Shown: positions 47,401 to 57,500 of the stretch, piece by piece
Layout of the letters: each line of letters begins with the position of its first letter
Numbering within the stretch: position 1 is the stretch's first letter
Assembly: GCA_028752905.1 (NCBI GenBank)
Contig: JAQNBH010000009.1
Coordinates: 44,450,228 to 44,514,227 of the forward strand
Source: Cladorhizidae sp. MBARI D1340-BT2
Taxonomy: Eukaryota; Porifera; Demospongiae; Poecilosclerida; Cladorhizidae
Length of the DNA: 64,000 nucleotides
Reading direction: 5' to 3'
Notes under the pieces: generated by a model
What the model saw: only the letters and a program-made list of their open reading frames with translations
Told to the model about the DNA's origin: nothing
The model's database searches: none
Translations under genes and position numbers: made by a program

Positions 47401-48138
47401 AACCAAGGAGTGGTACAAGTACCAGAAGAGACTAGGGGAGAAGGACCTGATCAAGGCGGAGATGAGGAAGATGGAGCAGAGATATCCCGGCTGTAACTCT
47501 GAATGGACACAGGTCAAGGACGGACGCGTCTACTGCTCAAAAAAGAGGTCAGTATTATCAACTTCATTTTTCCCCTTTGAACACTTCCTCTAACCTTTCC
47601 TCCTCAGTCCTTTGCCGACTTGAAGGGCGTCCATCCATGAGAAATGTTATCATTGCATGGTTAAGTAGGCTTCCTTCATGCAAATTAATGCATTTTTATA
47701 TCTATGTGATCTTGTGGTTACAAAAACTGGAGGCAGCGACACTATCAACTGTGAAGTCGCCATGTTTATGAAGTCTGATGTCCAGAACAGCTGATGAGAG
47801 TGTAGCTGGTTGCTCTAGTCATGTGTGAAAGCCTCAAAGGGAGTGACACGCCCTTTTTATGCCCTCCCTCAATGCCAACCTCTTCCGTTTCGTGCCCATG
47901 TTTATCTTTATCTTCCCCTCTCCTCCCTCCATTTCTCAGTGGAGGTGTGGCCAGGAATTGGGTAGGTTACCCCCGTCGTTTCTTTGCCCCGGGTACGACC
48001 AACTGGCGGTGTGCTTGTGTGAACGACGAGGACTTGAGCAGCCCCAACATGAGGATGTATCCCCGCTGTGACCCCACCTCCTTTGAGTGCAAGATCAACG
48101 CAGAAGAGATCAAGAAACTGCGGGAGAAAGAAAAATAG
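31970..48138 (+). CDS. CYB5D2: Neuferricin (CYB5D2), membrane-anchored cytochrome b5-like haem protein; gene span, three exons, complete
   Basis: Three exons (457, 328 and 199 bp) join in phase to 984 bp, a 327-aa protein. Residues 1-29 are proline-rich and basic. About 30-46 (WGYLARIIFVVLVAILF) form one membrane anchor, and about 105-200 form a MAPR-type cytochrome b5 fold (MITKNELAAH, IWLAMMGKVFDVSKG, FFSGIDGSKAFVTGEF). The C-terminal region has conserved cysteines (CNSEWT, VYCSKKS, GGVARNWVGYPRRFF, CACVNDED) and a basic tail ending in EKEK. This is the neuferricin layout; family members bind haem and have been linked to neuronal differentiation and steroid or haem biology. The start at 31970 is chosen because the upstream in-frame ATG at 31814 lies in a CA-rich tract and TGCTGCAG just upstream could be an acceptor. 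Intron 1 is 14.8 kb. Confidence 0.92.
32655..36400. repeat. 33-bp minisatellite (about 113 copies) in CYB5D2 intron 1
   Basis: Unit GTACTAATGTGAACTACTGT, GCATAGTATACGA. Nearly all variation is confined to three forms (GAGTACT, GAGTGCT, GTGTACT), so the array is very homogeneous over 3.75 kb. Confidence 0.98.
36401..36725. repeat. 176-bp duplication carrying a lone copy of the 33-bp unit
   Basis: Two copies begin TACCTGCAGAGTTTGTGGTT at 36401 and 36577. Between them is one diverged unit (AATGTGAACTACTGTACATA) of the adjacent array. Confidence 0.9.
36726..39200. other. CYB5D2 intron 1: hairpin and dispersed repeats
   Basis: CTGGTTCACAAT and ATTGTGAACCACCAG form an inverted pair at about 36785-36842. 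TCGTACTG...CAGTACGA with TATTATG/CATAATA forms another at about 37331-37378. A GAAGTTTCATTATGACATAG repeat occurs at 38025 and 38548. A minus-strand segment GETNSTPNKELVERSEQKLQ at about 38840-38920 looks exon-like but has no donor. Confidence 0.45.
39240..39500 (-). mobile_element. Possible reverse-transcriptase element remnant
   Basis: Minus-strand KTNHLHQVFSNNGYPLASIR resembles the 'H..V...NGYP...I' block at the end of the reverse transcriptase part of Penelope-type elements. Only this short block is recognisable. Confidence 0.35.
39501..41650. other. CYB5D2 intron 1: unassigned, with 34-bp triplication
   Basis: TTGCTAGGCAACTAAGGCCT-type units recur about three times at 40998-41095. 40434-40530 has ACCGTATTTGCTGGGG and GGTGCATAAGCCACAC, which resemble ends of common pogo-type or hAT-type small elements (weak). 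Confidence 0.4.
41887..42335. repeat. 42-bp minisatellite within the Helitron helicase region
   Basis: About 10.5 copies of GTGGGGGTGAGTGGTATCCT, GGGCAGCAGTGCCACTTCTC, CT. On the minus strand each unit reads as a 14-residue variant of LPRIPLIPTGEVAL, a conserved Helitron segment. Confidence 0.95.
43435..43665. repeat. Short irregular repeats of about 18 bp
   Basis: ACAGACCTCCTGATAGGT and variants, inside the Helitron remnant. Confidence 0.88.
43755..43965. repeat. 104-bp tandem duplication
   Basis: Two near-identical copies; TTATGACGAACATTCTTCCA begins at 43761 and again at 43865. Confidence 0.93.
44073..44402. repeat. 28-bp minisatellite (about 12 copies)
   Basis: Unit CAGCCCCTGCATGGCATCAG plus TCTCTGAG. 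Confidence 0.95.
45651..46664. other. CYB5D2 intron 1 with 25-bp minisatellite
   Basis: 46045-46250 holds about eight copies of CTCATGGCTGCCGCTCTCTT plus TGCCA. No gene was recognised in the rest. Confidence 0.6.
46665..47040. repeat. Telomere-like minisatellite near CYB5D2 exon 2
   Basis: About 15 units of roughly 24 bp, TAGCTAGGGTTAGGGTCAAG plus GCAG, with embedded TTAGGG. Ends about 180 bp before exon 2. Confidence 0.93.
47220..47547 (+). CDS. CYB5D2: CYB5D2 exon 2
   Basis: Acceptor TTCATACAG, donor GAG|GTCAGT. It completes the cytochrome b5 fold (IDGSKAFVTGEFNKEGL, DDVSELAPLQLDELENW) and continues with GKLIGRYYTRDGKPT. Confidence 0.92.
47548..47939 (+). other. CYB5D2 intron 2
   Basis: 392 bp, no feature other than a pyrimidine-rich acceptor region. 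Confidence 0.7.
47940..48138 (+). CDS. CYB5D2: CYB5D2 exon 3 with stop
   Basis: Acceptor CATTTCTCAG. It encodes the cysteine-containing C terminus (GGVARNWVGYPRRFFAPG, CACVNDED) and stops with TAG at 48136-48138. Confidence 0.9.
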
Positions 48139-48232
48139 CTGCCCCCTATGTTTTTATTTACTTGGTGGGGACTATTTAAATTGTTCCTCTTCTCTATAGC
48201 TGGACTTAGTCTCATCTAGTTGTGCATCGTGT

Positions 48233-48255
48233 TATAAACATATATACATGATAAA
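48233..48255 (+). terminator. Candidate variant poly(A) signals for CYB5D2
   Basis: TATAAA at 48233 and GATAAA at 48250 lie about 95-110 bp after the stop. No AATAAA is present between the two convergent stops. Confidence 0.3.
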
Positions 48256-48353
48256 CCCACAATCATACATCATATACACATACCTAACCTCTCCTGCAGT
48301 TTTTAAAATGCATTTAAGTGTATGTATGATGTGTGCATATCATATTATTGGTT

Positions 48354-48359
48354 TTTATC
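48354..48359 (-). terminator. Candidate variant poly(A) signal for the EFCAB5-like gene
   Basis: GATAAA on the minus strand, about 65 bp after the EFCAB5 stop. There is no canonical AATAAA nearby. Confidence 0.25.
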
Positions 48360-48424
48360 TCTATAAGGCTCTACATATTATATGAGGCAGTAGAGTGTAC
48401 CAACACTTGTGCGTAGAGGAAAAG

Positions 48425-48540
48425 TTATGGAGCAACACAGGAAGCAGAGTGCTCCAGAATGGGGATGCAGGCACGCAGCCACAAGTAGATGAACTTGGTC
48501 GGCAGAGAGCCGTGCTTGTAGAGAGAACCCACAGGCAAGT
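48425..48540 (-). CDS. EFCAB5: EFCAB5-like last exon with stop
   Basis: Acceptor CTACCTGCAG. Encodes DLPVGSLYKHGSLPTKFIYL and WLRACIPILEHSASCVAP, then TAA. Confidence 0.72.
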
Positions 48541-51500
48541 CTGCAGGTAGTGCGTGCGTATCACAACTTGCACTGATAGTATTATAATCAACATTATACA
48601 CATTTGTAGGGGGATATGTGTAGATATAATGTGCAGGGTGATGTTTAAACATACCGGCAATGATCTCCTTGATGGTGGCTAGTTTTGGGTGTAGAGGAAC
48701 CTTCAGAGGATCGTACTCCTTCATGGCGTGGACCATCGAGACACGGATCAGCTGCACACATGCACGCACACACAACAGGGGTGGAGTGCTTAGATTACAT
48801 TTGTATATGTAGCATCATCTCAAGTAAAACAGCTCGAGCTGTTGACCACCATAAGCCTGTATCTAGCCTCTATCATGCTCGAGCTGTTGACCACCATAAG
48901 CCTGTATCTAGCCTCTATCATGCTCGAGCTGTTGACCACCATAAGCCTGTATCTAGCCTCTATCATGCTTGAGCTGTTGACCACCATAAGCCTGTATCTA
49001 GCCTCTATCATGCTTGAGCTGTTGACCACCATCAACAGCGTTCACTTTTTTAATGTATAAAATTAATTATGTGCTTGATACTGGACAGTTTTAAACTGCA
49101 CAAGCAAGCCTAGTAGGGTGCTGAATCATAGAGTCATAAAATAGGTACTTCTGGTGTGAGAGAGTGACCTTATTCTTGCCCTCTAAGTGCAGCAGGTCAC
49201 ACTCGTGTGTGTACCCATCACACAGTCGTACATGGTGGGTCACTATCTGTACATGTATGTACATGCATGCGTACATGTATGTACATGCATGCATACATGC
49301 ATGCATGATGACTGCACCTGCTTGCACTGTGACCAAGTGTCACAGTCCTTCTCGGGCCAGAGCAGGCAGAGGAGAGCCTGGACTACCTGCAGCACAACTT
49401 CGGGTGGCTCCACATAGCTACGCATTTCAGCAAACACCCTGCCAGTGGAGAGGGGTGGGGAACAGGAGGAGGAAGTAGTGGGATAAGTGGAGTGTGGAGG
49501 GGAATGCTGAGTGGTTGGGGGGAGGGGGTGATGGGGGTGATGAGAGAGGAAGTCGGAATTGTCGTAAAAATATTGGTGTGTGTATCATCACAAATATATA
49601 CTGACATGTTGTCCAGTCGTTGCATCCTCTTCCTGAGGTCAGTCAAGATGAGCTCATCGAAGACGCAAGAAAGGTCACCTCCCGCACCTATTTAAGGTGT
49701 TAGCAGTGCACTATGACCTCAGTGATGTTGCATAGGAACTAGAGGCACATTGAATGGCTGAACTGGAATGATTCAAGGAGGTGGAGCCATGTAGTGCCCA
49801 TAATAAGATGTAGTGTCCATAATAAAAGTGCTGTAGCTTGACAGTTCTGATGACAAGGGGACAAGGTCCAGTTGTGATAATAATAACAAGAGGCTCTAAT
49901 ATTTCTATGGCATGGACTGAACCACCTTGTACTATGTCTCAGTTATAGACTGACACTTGCATTTTACACAGCTTTGCATGTGCACAGTCTGGGAGTATTA
50001 CCTAACAAGCACAGACGCTGGACTGCTTCATGCATGTAGGAACTATAAGGAAGGATCTGTGCTGGAGTCAACTTGCAGTGAGCTGAGCAATGGACAGACT
50101 TCTATCCACTGGCTGGTTGCTGCACTACACTAATGGATGCAGTTCTGGAAGAGATCCTATTTTGCTTGGAAACCATTAACTACATACTTGCTCTTGTGGA
50201 CTGCACTAGACACTAAAATACACGAATAGATACAAGATTGACATCTCAACAACTCAAAGTTTTGCCAACTGTGCAAGCAACATGTTGTTGTATTTGAATT
50301 CTCTGTGGGGAAAGCATCACATTGGGTGGGGGGGGATTACAATCAAGGTGGTTGTTCTTATATTTGTAACATACCAAGTGTACATTATTCAATACAGAGA
50401 TGCAGTAGGACCCACCTCCTCCCCCTCGTAATTCCAGTTTAAAAGACCAAAATGAGGTTCAGCAACGCACCAGACCATCTCAAGTTCCCCACCAACAACC
50501 AGCCTGCTAGTGGGCAGTTGTGTGTAGTAGCTATGGGCAGTTAGCCATGCAGTTAGCTTACAATTGTGCTAGCACTGTGCCCACTAAGAAAAGAACATTG
50601 CTAACTTTGGAAGAGAGAGTTGGCATTTTATTTAAGGAAAGTGACTAGAAGTCATGATTATTATGCACTCAAGCCTTGCTATAAACATGCAGTTATATAA
50701 AGTTAGTGACTCCCATTACTCCACCTGGACCTTGTGACAGACCACCTCCTTTGAGAGACCATTTTAGTGTGGATTTGAAGGTTAGTCTCTCAAAAGAAGG
50801 AGCCCTGCCATTTAAAAATTACTGAACCTGATGTGATGTTCTCCAGAATGGACTTCTGCACCCCCAGCTCCCCGAGTGTCTTGTCACCTTCTTGCCTCGC
50901 CTTGGTCTCTGGGGGACAGTTGATGTGGTAAAACGTGGCAGTGAGGAGGTTGAGGACCTTGGTCACTTCCCTGAGCTGTCCTCCGTCTAGGCTGCAGGCG
51001 TAGGGACTGGTGACAGTCAGGTCCACAAGGACCACAGCGCAGCCCGTGTGGTCCCTGATTGGATGCACCAAGTGATGCTCGCCGTAGGCCTCTGCGGAGA
51101 AAGGCTCTGATGTCTCCGCACATTCGAACAGATACTGCTTGAAGGGGTTGTCGTGTTTATGCACTCTCTTGTGGATGTTGGTAGTGGGAGGAGCGGATGG
51201 AGTTGTGGAGAGTACCAGGTGTAGGAGAAAGGGTTCCCCTAGGCCTCCCGCTGTCTTTGGCCCCCCCTCCACCCATGACGGTTCCTCTGTTACCAGGTAA
51301 ACCTCTCCTCTCTTGATGGAGGGGCAGCGACTGTGAATCCACCGTAGGGCAGAGAGGGAGATGCGAAGGAGGGAGACACGGCTAGAAATCCAGTGGGATA
51401 CCTCCCCAACACACTGCCCCACCCCCTGATAGAACAGGGCCTCGTGCTCCTGGAAGGACGAGGGCAAGAGGGAGGAAACGAGGGGCCGTTGCTGCAGCAG

Positions 51501-54500
51501 TTGCTCGTCACTGTGAGCTGGAGGAGGGACTAGCTGGAGGGTATCGATACTGATGGTGCCTGTAATGGGTCCTGGAAGCATCTGAATTGGCACCACTACC
51601 AGCGAACCATCGTACTGCATAGAACAACCATATTATAGCAACCAACGTAATGAATATGAGCAGTTGAGGAGTGTAGAGAGGTAAGCTCCCTACTTCTGGA
51701 GCTACCGTGTATGCACCTCTGCAGTCTTGTGCTTGGGGATATAGTAGTGAACATTGCCATGTCTCTGAATACTGGCCACGTGGATGGGCCTGGAAGTGTC
51801 AATAGCTGTGAAGCTTACACCTTCTCCAGAAGCTCGATGAAGGACTTCTCCCAATAACTCTAATGTCATAGAAGCAGCCTTCACCTGCAGGATGGGTTTT
51901 CTGAGAGGGCCAGGGGGGGCAGTGGAAGGAGGCGTATAATGAGAGGCCTCCAAGAGGCTTATGAGAACTGTGACTTGCTTGTTGGCTCCAAACTCGGCCA
52001 CATCCTATGTGGTAAGGAAGTGGTGGAGGAGGAGGGGAGATGAGTGAGGAAGTGGGAAGTGGAATAGAAGATAGTGCCCGATGAGGAGGAAGAGAGTGAT
52101 GAATGTGGAGGAGGAAAGAGTGATATGAGGAAGAGGAAGGAAGAGTGATATGAGGAAGAGGAAGGAAGAGTGATATGTGAGGAAGTGGAAGGAAGATTGA
52201 TGTGAGTAGGAAGAAGGAAGGTGATGTGGAAGGAAGTGGAAGGAAGAGTGAAATGTGGGGAAGTGGAAGGAAGAGTGATATTGAGGAAGTGGAAGGAAGA
52301 ATGATGTGAGGAAGTGGAAGGAAGAGTGATATGAGGAAGAGGAAGGAAGATTGATGTGAGGAAGTGGAAGGAAGTGAGCAATGAATGAGTAAGTGGAAGG
52401 AAATGAGCAATGAGCGAGGAAATGGAGATTGGTGGGTGATGAAGGGAAGGAAGTGATGAGTGAATGGAACGAAATGAGTGAGGAAGTGGAAGGAAGAGAG
52501 TGGGGAAGTGGAAGGAAGTGAGTGATGAGTGGGGAAAGTGGAAGGAAGTGAGTGATGAGTGGGGAAAGTGGAAGGAAGTGAGTGATTCATGAGTAAGAAA
52601 TGGAAGGAGGTTCTTCATTCTACAGGCATTATTATATGATATATACTGTAGAGGAGAGAGGAGAGAATTTTGCACGAGATTTTTGTTGCTGTGCACTTAG
52701 TCAAGGCCACACCCACATGATTCCCAAGCCACTCCCAGTTATGAATAAAGCCACGGCAAATACACCCGCAAATACACCCGAGATGAGTGATCACAACATC
52801 TGAGCATAAGTGTTGACAACACCTGAGCATGACTGATCACAACACTGAGCATGAGTAATCATAATACTGAGCACGAGTGCATAACACTGAGCACGAGTGA
52901 TCACAATACTGAGCACGAGTAATCACAACACTGAGCACGAGTGATGACAACACCTGAGTATGAGTGATCACAATACTGAGCACGAGTGATCACAACACTG
53001 AGCACGAGTGATGACAACACCTGAGTATGAGTGATCACAATACTGAGCACGAGTGATGACAACACTGAGCACGAGTGATGACAACACTGAGCACGAGTGA
53101 TGACAACACCTGAGTATGAGTAATCACAACACACTGACTGCATAGTGGGAAATGTTTCAACTTCTATTTAGTTATAAGGATGTCTGTGGAATGAAAATGG
53201 CCACCAATCAGGTCTTGCTTGGAAAAGGATTTCCTCCCACAGCTCAAACAAGAAACACCAGGAGATGTGCTGTGCTGAACTGATACACTGACTGCGATGT
53301 GAGATAGCACAAGAACTGCTAGAAGCAGTCAGCAAGAAAGAAAATGAGTGCTTAAGCACTGCTTCAAGTGCTTGCTACAGATGTAGGTCTACACACACAC
53401 CAGCTACAAAGTAGTTGGATGTTCAAACTGTTACAGGTGCAGCTTGGTAGCAAGCATCGGATTCTGTCTCACTTGATGTTAACATCCACAGCTGCAGTTT
53501 AGTATACGGCACCACTGAAGTAAGCAGAAAAAACCAACACCTCGCTATAACTACACCAAGCTTACAAAGAAACCTGCCCCTCCTTTCTCGATGGAGAAGG
53601 AATTCAGAGTAGGATAGTGTCTGTGCTGCCTTCCCCAGCAGCAGCGCTTCTAGGCAAAGCAGCACCAGCCTGAAGAGACAGTCCTGGCAGTTGTGATCTT
53701 CCACCAACAGTGTTGTGTTGGTGCCTTTAAGATGCCTGCACTCCTTAGGCAGCAAGTAGAGTTTTCTTATTATTTTACAATGATAAAAGAATCCACTGGG
53801 CACGTGCAGTAAAAATCTCGTATTTAGCATCTGTGTAAAAATTGCAGGCGTACCTGATGTATGGTGGAGATGGCATTCCTCATGGCCACACCCAGCTTCA
53901 AGGTGCTGCTCTTGCTCTCTCTCTTCAGCTTCTCTAGCCATTGTCTCCGCAGCTTGCTCCTACGCTCCTCTTCCTGGGTCAGCTGTGGTGGCAGGAATAG
54001 TAACGGGAACATGATGCGTATTCTGACATGTCAACCCAGTGTGGTGTTGGTCCAGTGTGTGTCACCATAGAGCTATTGTCAACCTACTTCAACCTGCCTC
54101 CACCCAGTGTGGTGTTGGTCCAGTGTGTGTCACCATAGAGCTATTGTCAACCTACTTCAACCTGCCTCCACCCAGTGTGGTGTTGGTCCAGTGTGTGCCC
54201 CCATAGAGCTATTGTCAACCTACTTCAACCTGCCTCCACCCATTGTGGTGTTGGTCCAGTGTGTGTCATAGAGCTGTCAACCTACTTCAACCTGCCTCCA
54301 CCCAGTGTGGTGTTGGTCCAGTGTGTGTCATAGAGCTATTGTCAACCTACTTCAACCTGCCTCCACTCAGTGTGGTGTTGGTCCAGTGTGTGTCCCCATA
54401 GAGCTATTGTCAACCTACTTCAACCTGCCTCCACCCAGTGTGGTGTTGGTCCAGTGTGTGTCATAGAGCTGTCAACCTACTTCAACCTGCCTCCACCCAG

Positions 54501-57500
54501 TGTGGTGTTGGTCCAGTGTGTGTCATAGAGCTGTCAACCTACTTCAACCTGCCTCCACCCAGTGTGGTGTTCGTCCAGTGTGTGTCATAGAGCTGTCAAC
54601 CTACTTCAACCTGCCTCCACCCATTGTGGTGTTGGTCCAGTGTGTGTCCCCATAGAGCTATTGTCAACCTACTTCAACCTGCCTCAACCCAGTGTGGTGT
54701 TGGTCCAGTGTGTGTCCCCATAGAGCTGTCAACCTACTTCAACCTGCCTCTACCAGGTGTGGTGTTGGTCCAGTGTGTGTCCCCATAGAGCTATTGTCAA
54801 CCTACTTCAACCTGCCTCCACTCAGTGTGGTGTTGGTCCAGTATGTGTCACCATAGAGTGCTTGTCAACCTACTTCAACCTGCCTCCACCCAGTGTGGTG
54901 TTGGTCCAGTGTGTGTCCCAATAGAGCTATTGTCAACCTACTTCAACCTGCCTCCACCAGTGTGATGTTGGTCCAGTGTGTGCCCCCATAGAGTTCTTGT
55001 CAACCTACTTCAACTTGCCTCCACCCAGTTTAGCATATCCTGGAATATGGGCGTGTCTACAATGTGTACCCCACCAGAGACTGGACTGCTGGAGAAAAGT
55101 GCTTCCTGACTCTATATGTCGAGCAAGCGCAGCCTCCATTTAAAAGGGGGCAGTCTAAACCATAAAATACTTTAAAAGGAGCTTGTAGTTATTACAACTT
55201 TGGAGTCCATAGATTCTGCACATTTCTTCAGATAAGAATTTGCCGACTCTTGGCAAGGAATGTTTTCATTCATTAACAAGTGGCTCGGTGGCAAAGCTTG
55301 GCGACAGAAATATGTGGATGGATTGCATCGGAAGAAATTTGATATTCATGAGGCCACTCCAGGCTAAGTGCTGCTCCTATACGATAACGAAACACTCATT
55401 GCGAAGAGTAGAGCTTCCGCTAACAACACTTGCCAATCATTAGCACTTTTTAGCTGGTAGCCAGTGCAGGCACTCAGATTTTGAGGTACCCCCACTTTAG
55501 CTGCAGGTAACTTTGGCATGGTTATACTATGCAACATTTAGTATCAAGAGAGCACACAGAGAGACCATCTTTTGAGCTATATATCTAGTTCACACAGTGT
55601 GAAGAATCTCCAGAGTCATAGCTTTTATGGTTTAGATCCCCCCCCCCCCCCCCCCCCCCTCCTTGGAACACTCCTACGGATATGCAGGGGTACCAGCAAT
55701 TTCCAACTGGCTCCATTTTTTCTTCTTGCCCCTATTAATTTTGAATTCTGTATTAGAATTCATAGAGCTAATTAGCTAGGGGTCAAATATACTTCCGTGC
55801 ACTCTTAGAGATGCTACTTTAATCGAGGCAATAATGTGGTAAAGGGTAGTCTGACCTGCACACTGGTCTTGAGAAAGTCAGTGAGTGCGTTGAATTCCTT
55901 GTTGTCCATGTGTGCAGTTACACGATCCAAGTAGCAGTGGAACTGGGGGCGTGTCATCCGACCATGCTCCACAGCAAGAGGCACAACTACGTACAAATAA
56001 TAATAGCAAATCTGCTCATTTTGGTAATATCACTTTTGGTAATATCACCAATTTACTTAACAGAGAGGAGGGAAAGAGAGAGAAGAAAGTTGTACTCTCA
56101 ATGAAGTCTCAGTTGACATAATAACATTACAATAACCTTCTCAATAATCAACTTGGAATTGTATTCTCTCGATGTTTCGACTAGATGCTCTAGCCTTCAT
56201 TTCATTATTCCTGATGAAGGTTAGAGCATCTAGTCGAAACGTCGAGAGAATACAATTCCAAGTTGATTATTGAGAAGGTTATTGTAAGAAAGTTATAGTC
56301 AAGCATCCATCTATGAGTTATAACACCAGAAATAGTTACTGAAGTAGACACACATGCCAGATATCATATAGTACACAAGCATTATCATTAGTAGCCTTGG
56401 TCTTGTGCAGGTCTGTGGTGTCAACTGTTGTCACAAGAGTGAGCTCCTGAGAAAACTAACGCCATGCAACTCGCTGACCTAGACTCACTATTGCATGTGT
56501 ACTGGTGTGTTTATGATATTAATGATCCTTTACCGACTTTTACGGTCTTTGCCCTATTTTGGTGACCCTTTACCAATTTTAGATGGTTGCGAAAAGGATT
56601 ATTGCTAAATCTAGATTTTGTAATGTCGTTTGGAGTCTTCAGGTATTCAGGTAGTAATATTGTACACAACTTATGTATGGAGGAAAGATAGATATCATAG
56701 ATGGATACATACATATATACTGTACATAGATCGATATATAGATTATATACTCCCTCATTATGCAGTAATAAACAGGGGCACACTCACTAAATGCTTTAGG
56801 TCTGGCTTGCAAGGTTATGATGGCAAGTAGAGAGAGATTAGCTTACCCAAGCTGAAGTCATCGTTCTTTTCAAATCCCTCCCATTTGGAGAGCACTACCT
56901 GCAGCTCATCCAGGGGCAGGTAGCCAGAGTGGTTGCTATCCCAGATTTGGTAGAGTTGGTCCATGCGCCGGCTGCGTGCCAACAACTTCCCTTGCTCCCG
57001 TGTCTGCCCCAGACGCTCCTTCATCTCCTACAAAGTGTGTGCAGCACATGTTTTTGCTATGGAAACCACACCCTCAATAACTTTACGCCCTCAAATAGCT
57101 CGCACACCGTTCACCTTGGTGTATATAAGTAAAACAGAGGTGCACCCTTGGTTAGAAAAATACCAAAGCCTCCTATTTTAACCACCCCGTTATGAAACTC
57201 TTTCTACTCACCAAAAGCCGTTTTCTGTCGTTTAAAGAGTAGAAACAGTTTCATAATGTTGAAAAGGAAGGTAATGTGCCCATTTTGACAAGAATGAGCT
57301 ATTTCAGATATATGTAGGCCCCCCCAGTTAGACCTGTCCTGGTCGTTACGAAGCACAGGCAGCCATCATTATGTAGGCCCTCCAGTTAGACCTGTCCTGG
57401 TCGTTATGAAGCACAGGCGACCATCATTATGTAGGCCCCCCAGTTAGACCTGTCCTGGTCGTTATGAAGCACAGGCGGCCATCATTATGTAGGCCCGCCA

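Noticed and set aside
50790..50827. Extension of the EFCAB5 large exon to an in-frame stop at 50790
   Set aside because: The donor at 50828 gives exactly the phase needed for the next exon, and downstream exons remain in frame to a stop at 48425.
51799..52696. Long Ser/Leu/Pro-rich frames on the minus strand
   Set aside because: Caused by the polypyrimidine strand of a purine-rich intronic repeat overlapping a true exon in another frame.
56211..56243. A working hammerhead ribozyme
   Set aside because: Kept only as a hammerhead-like core: there is an extra A before stem II and no loop for stem III, so activity is not supported.
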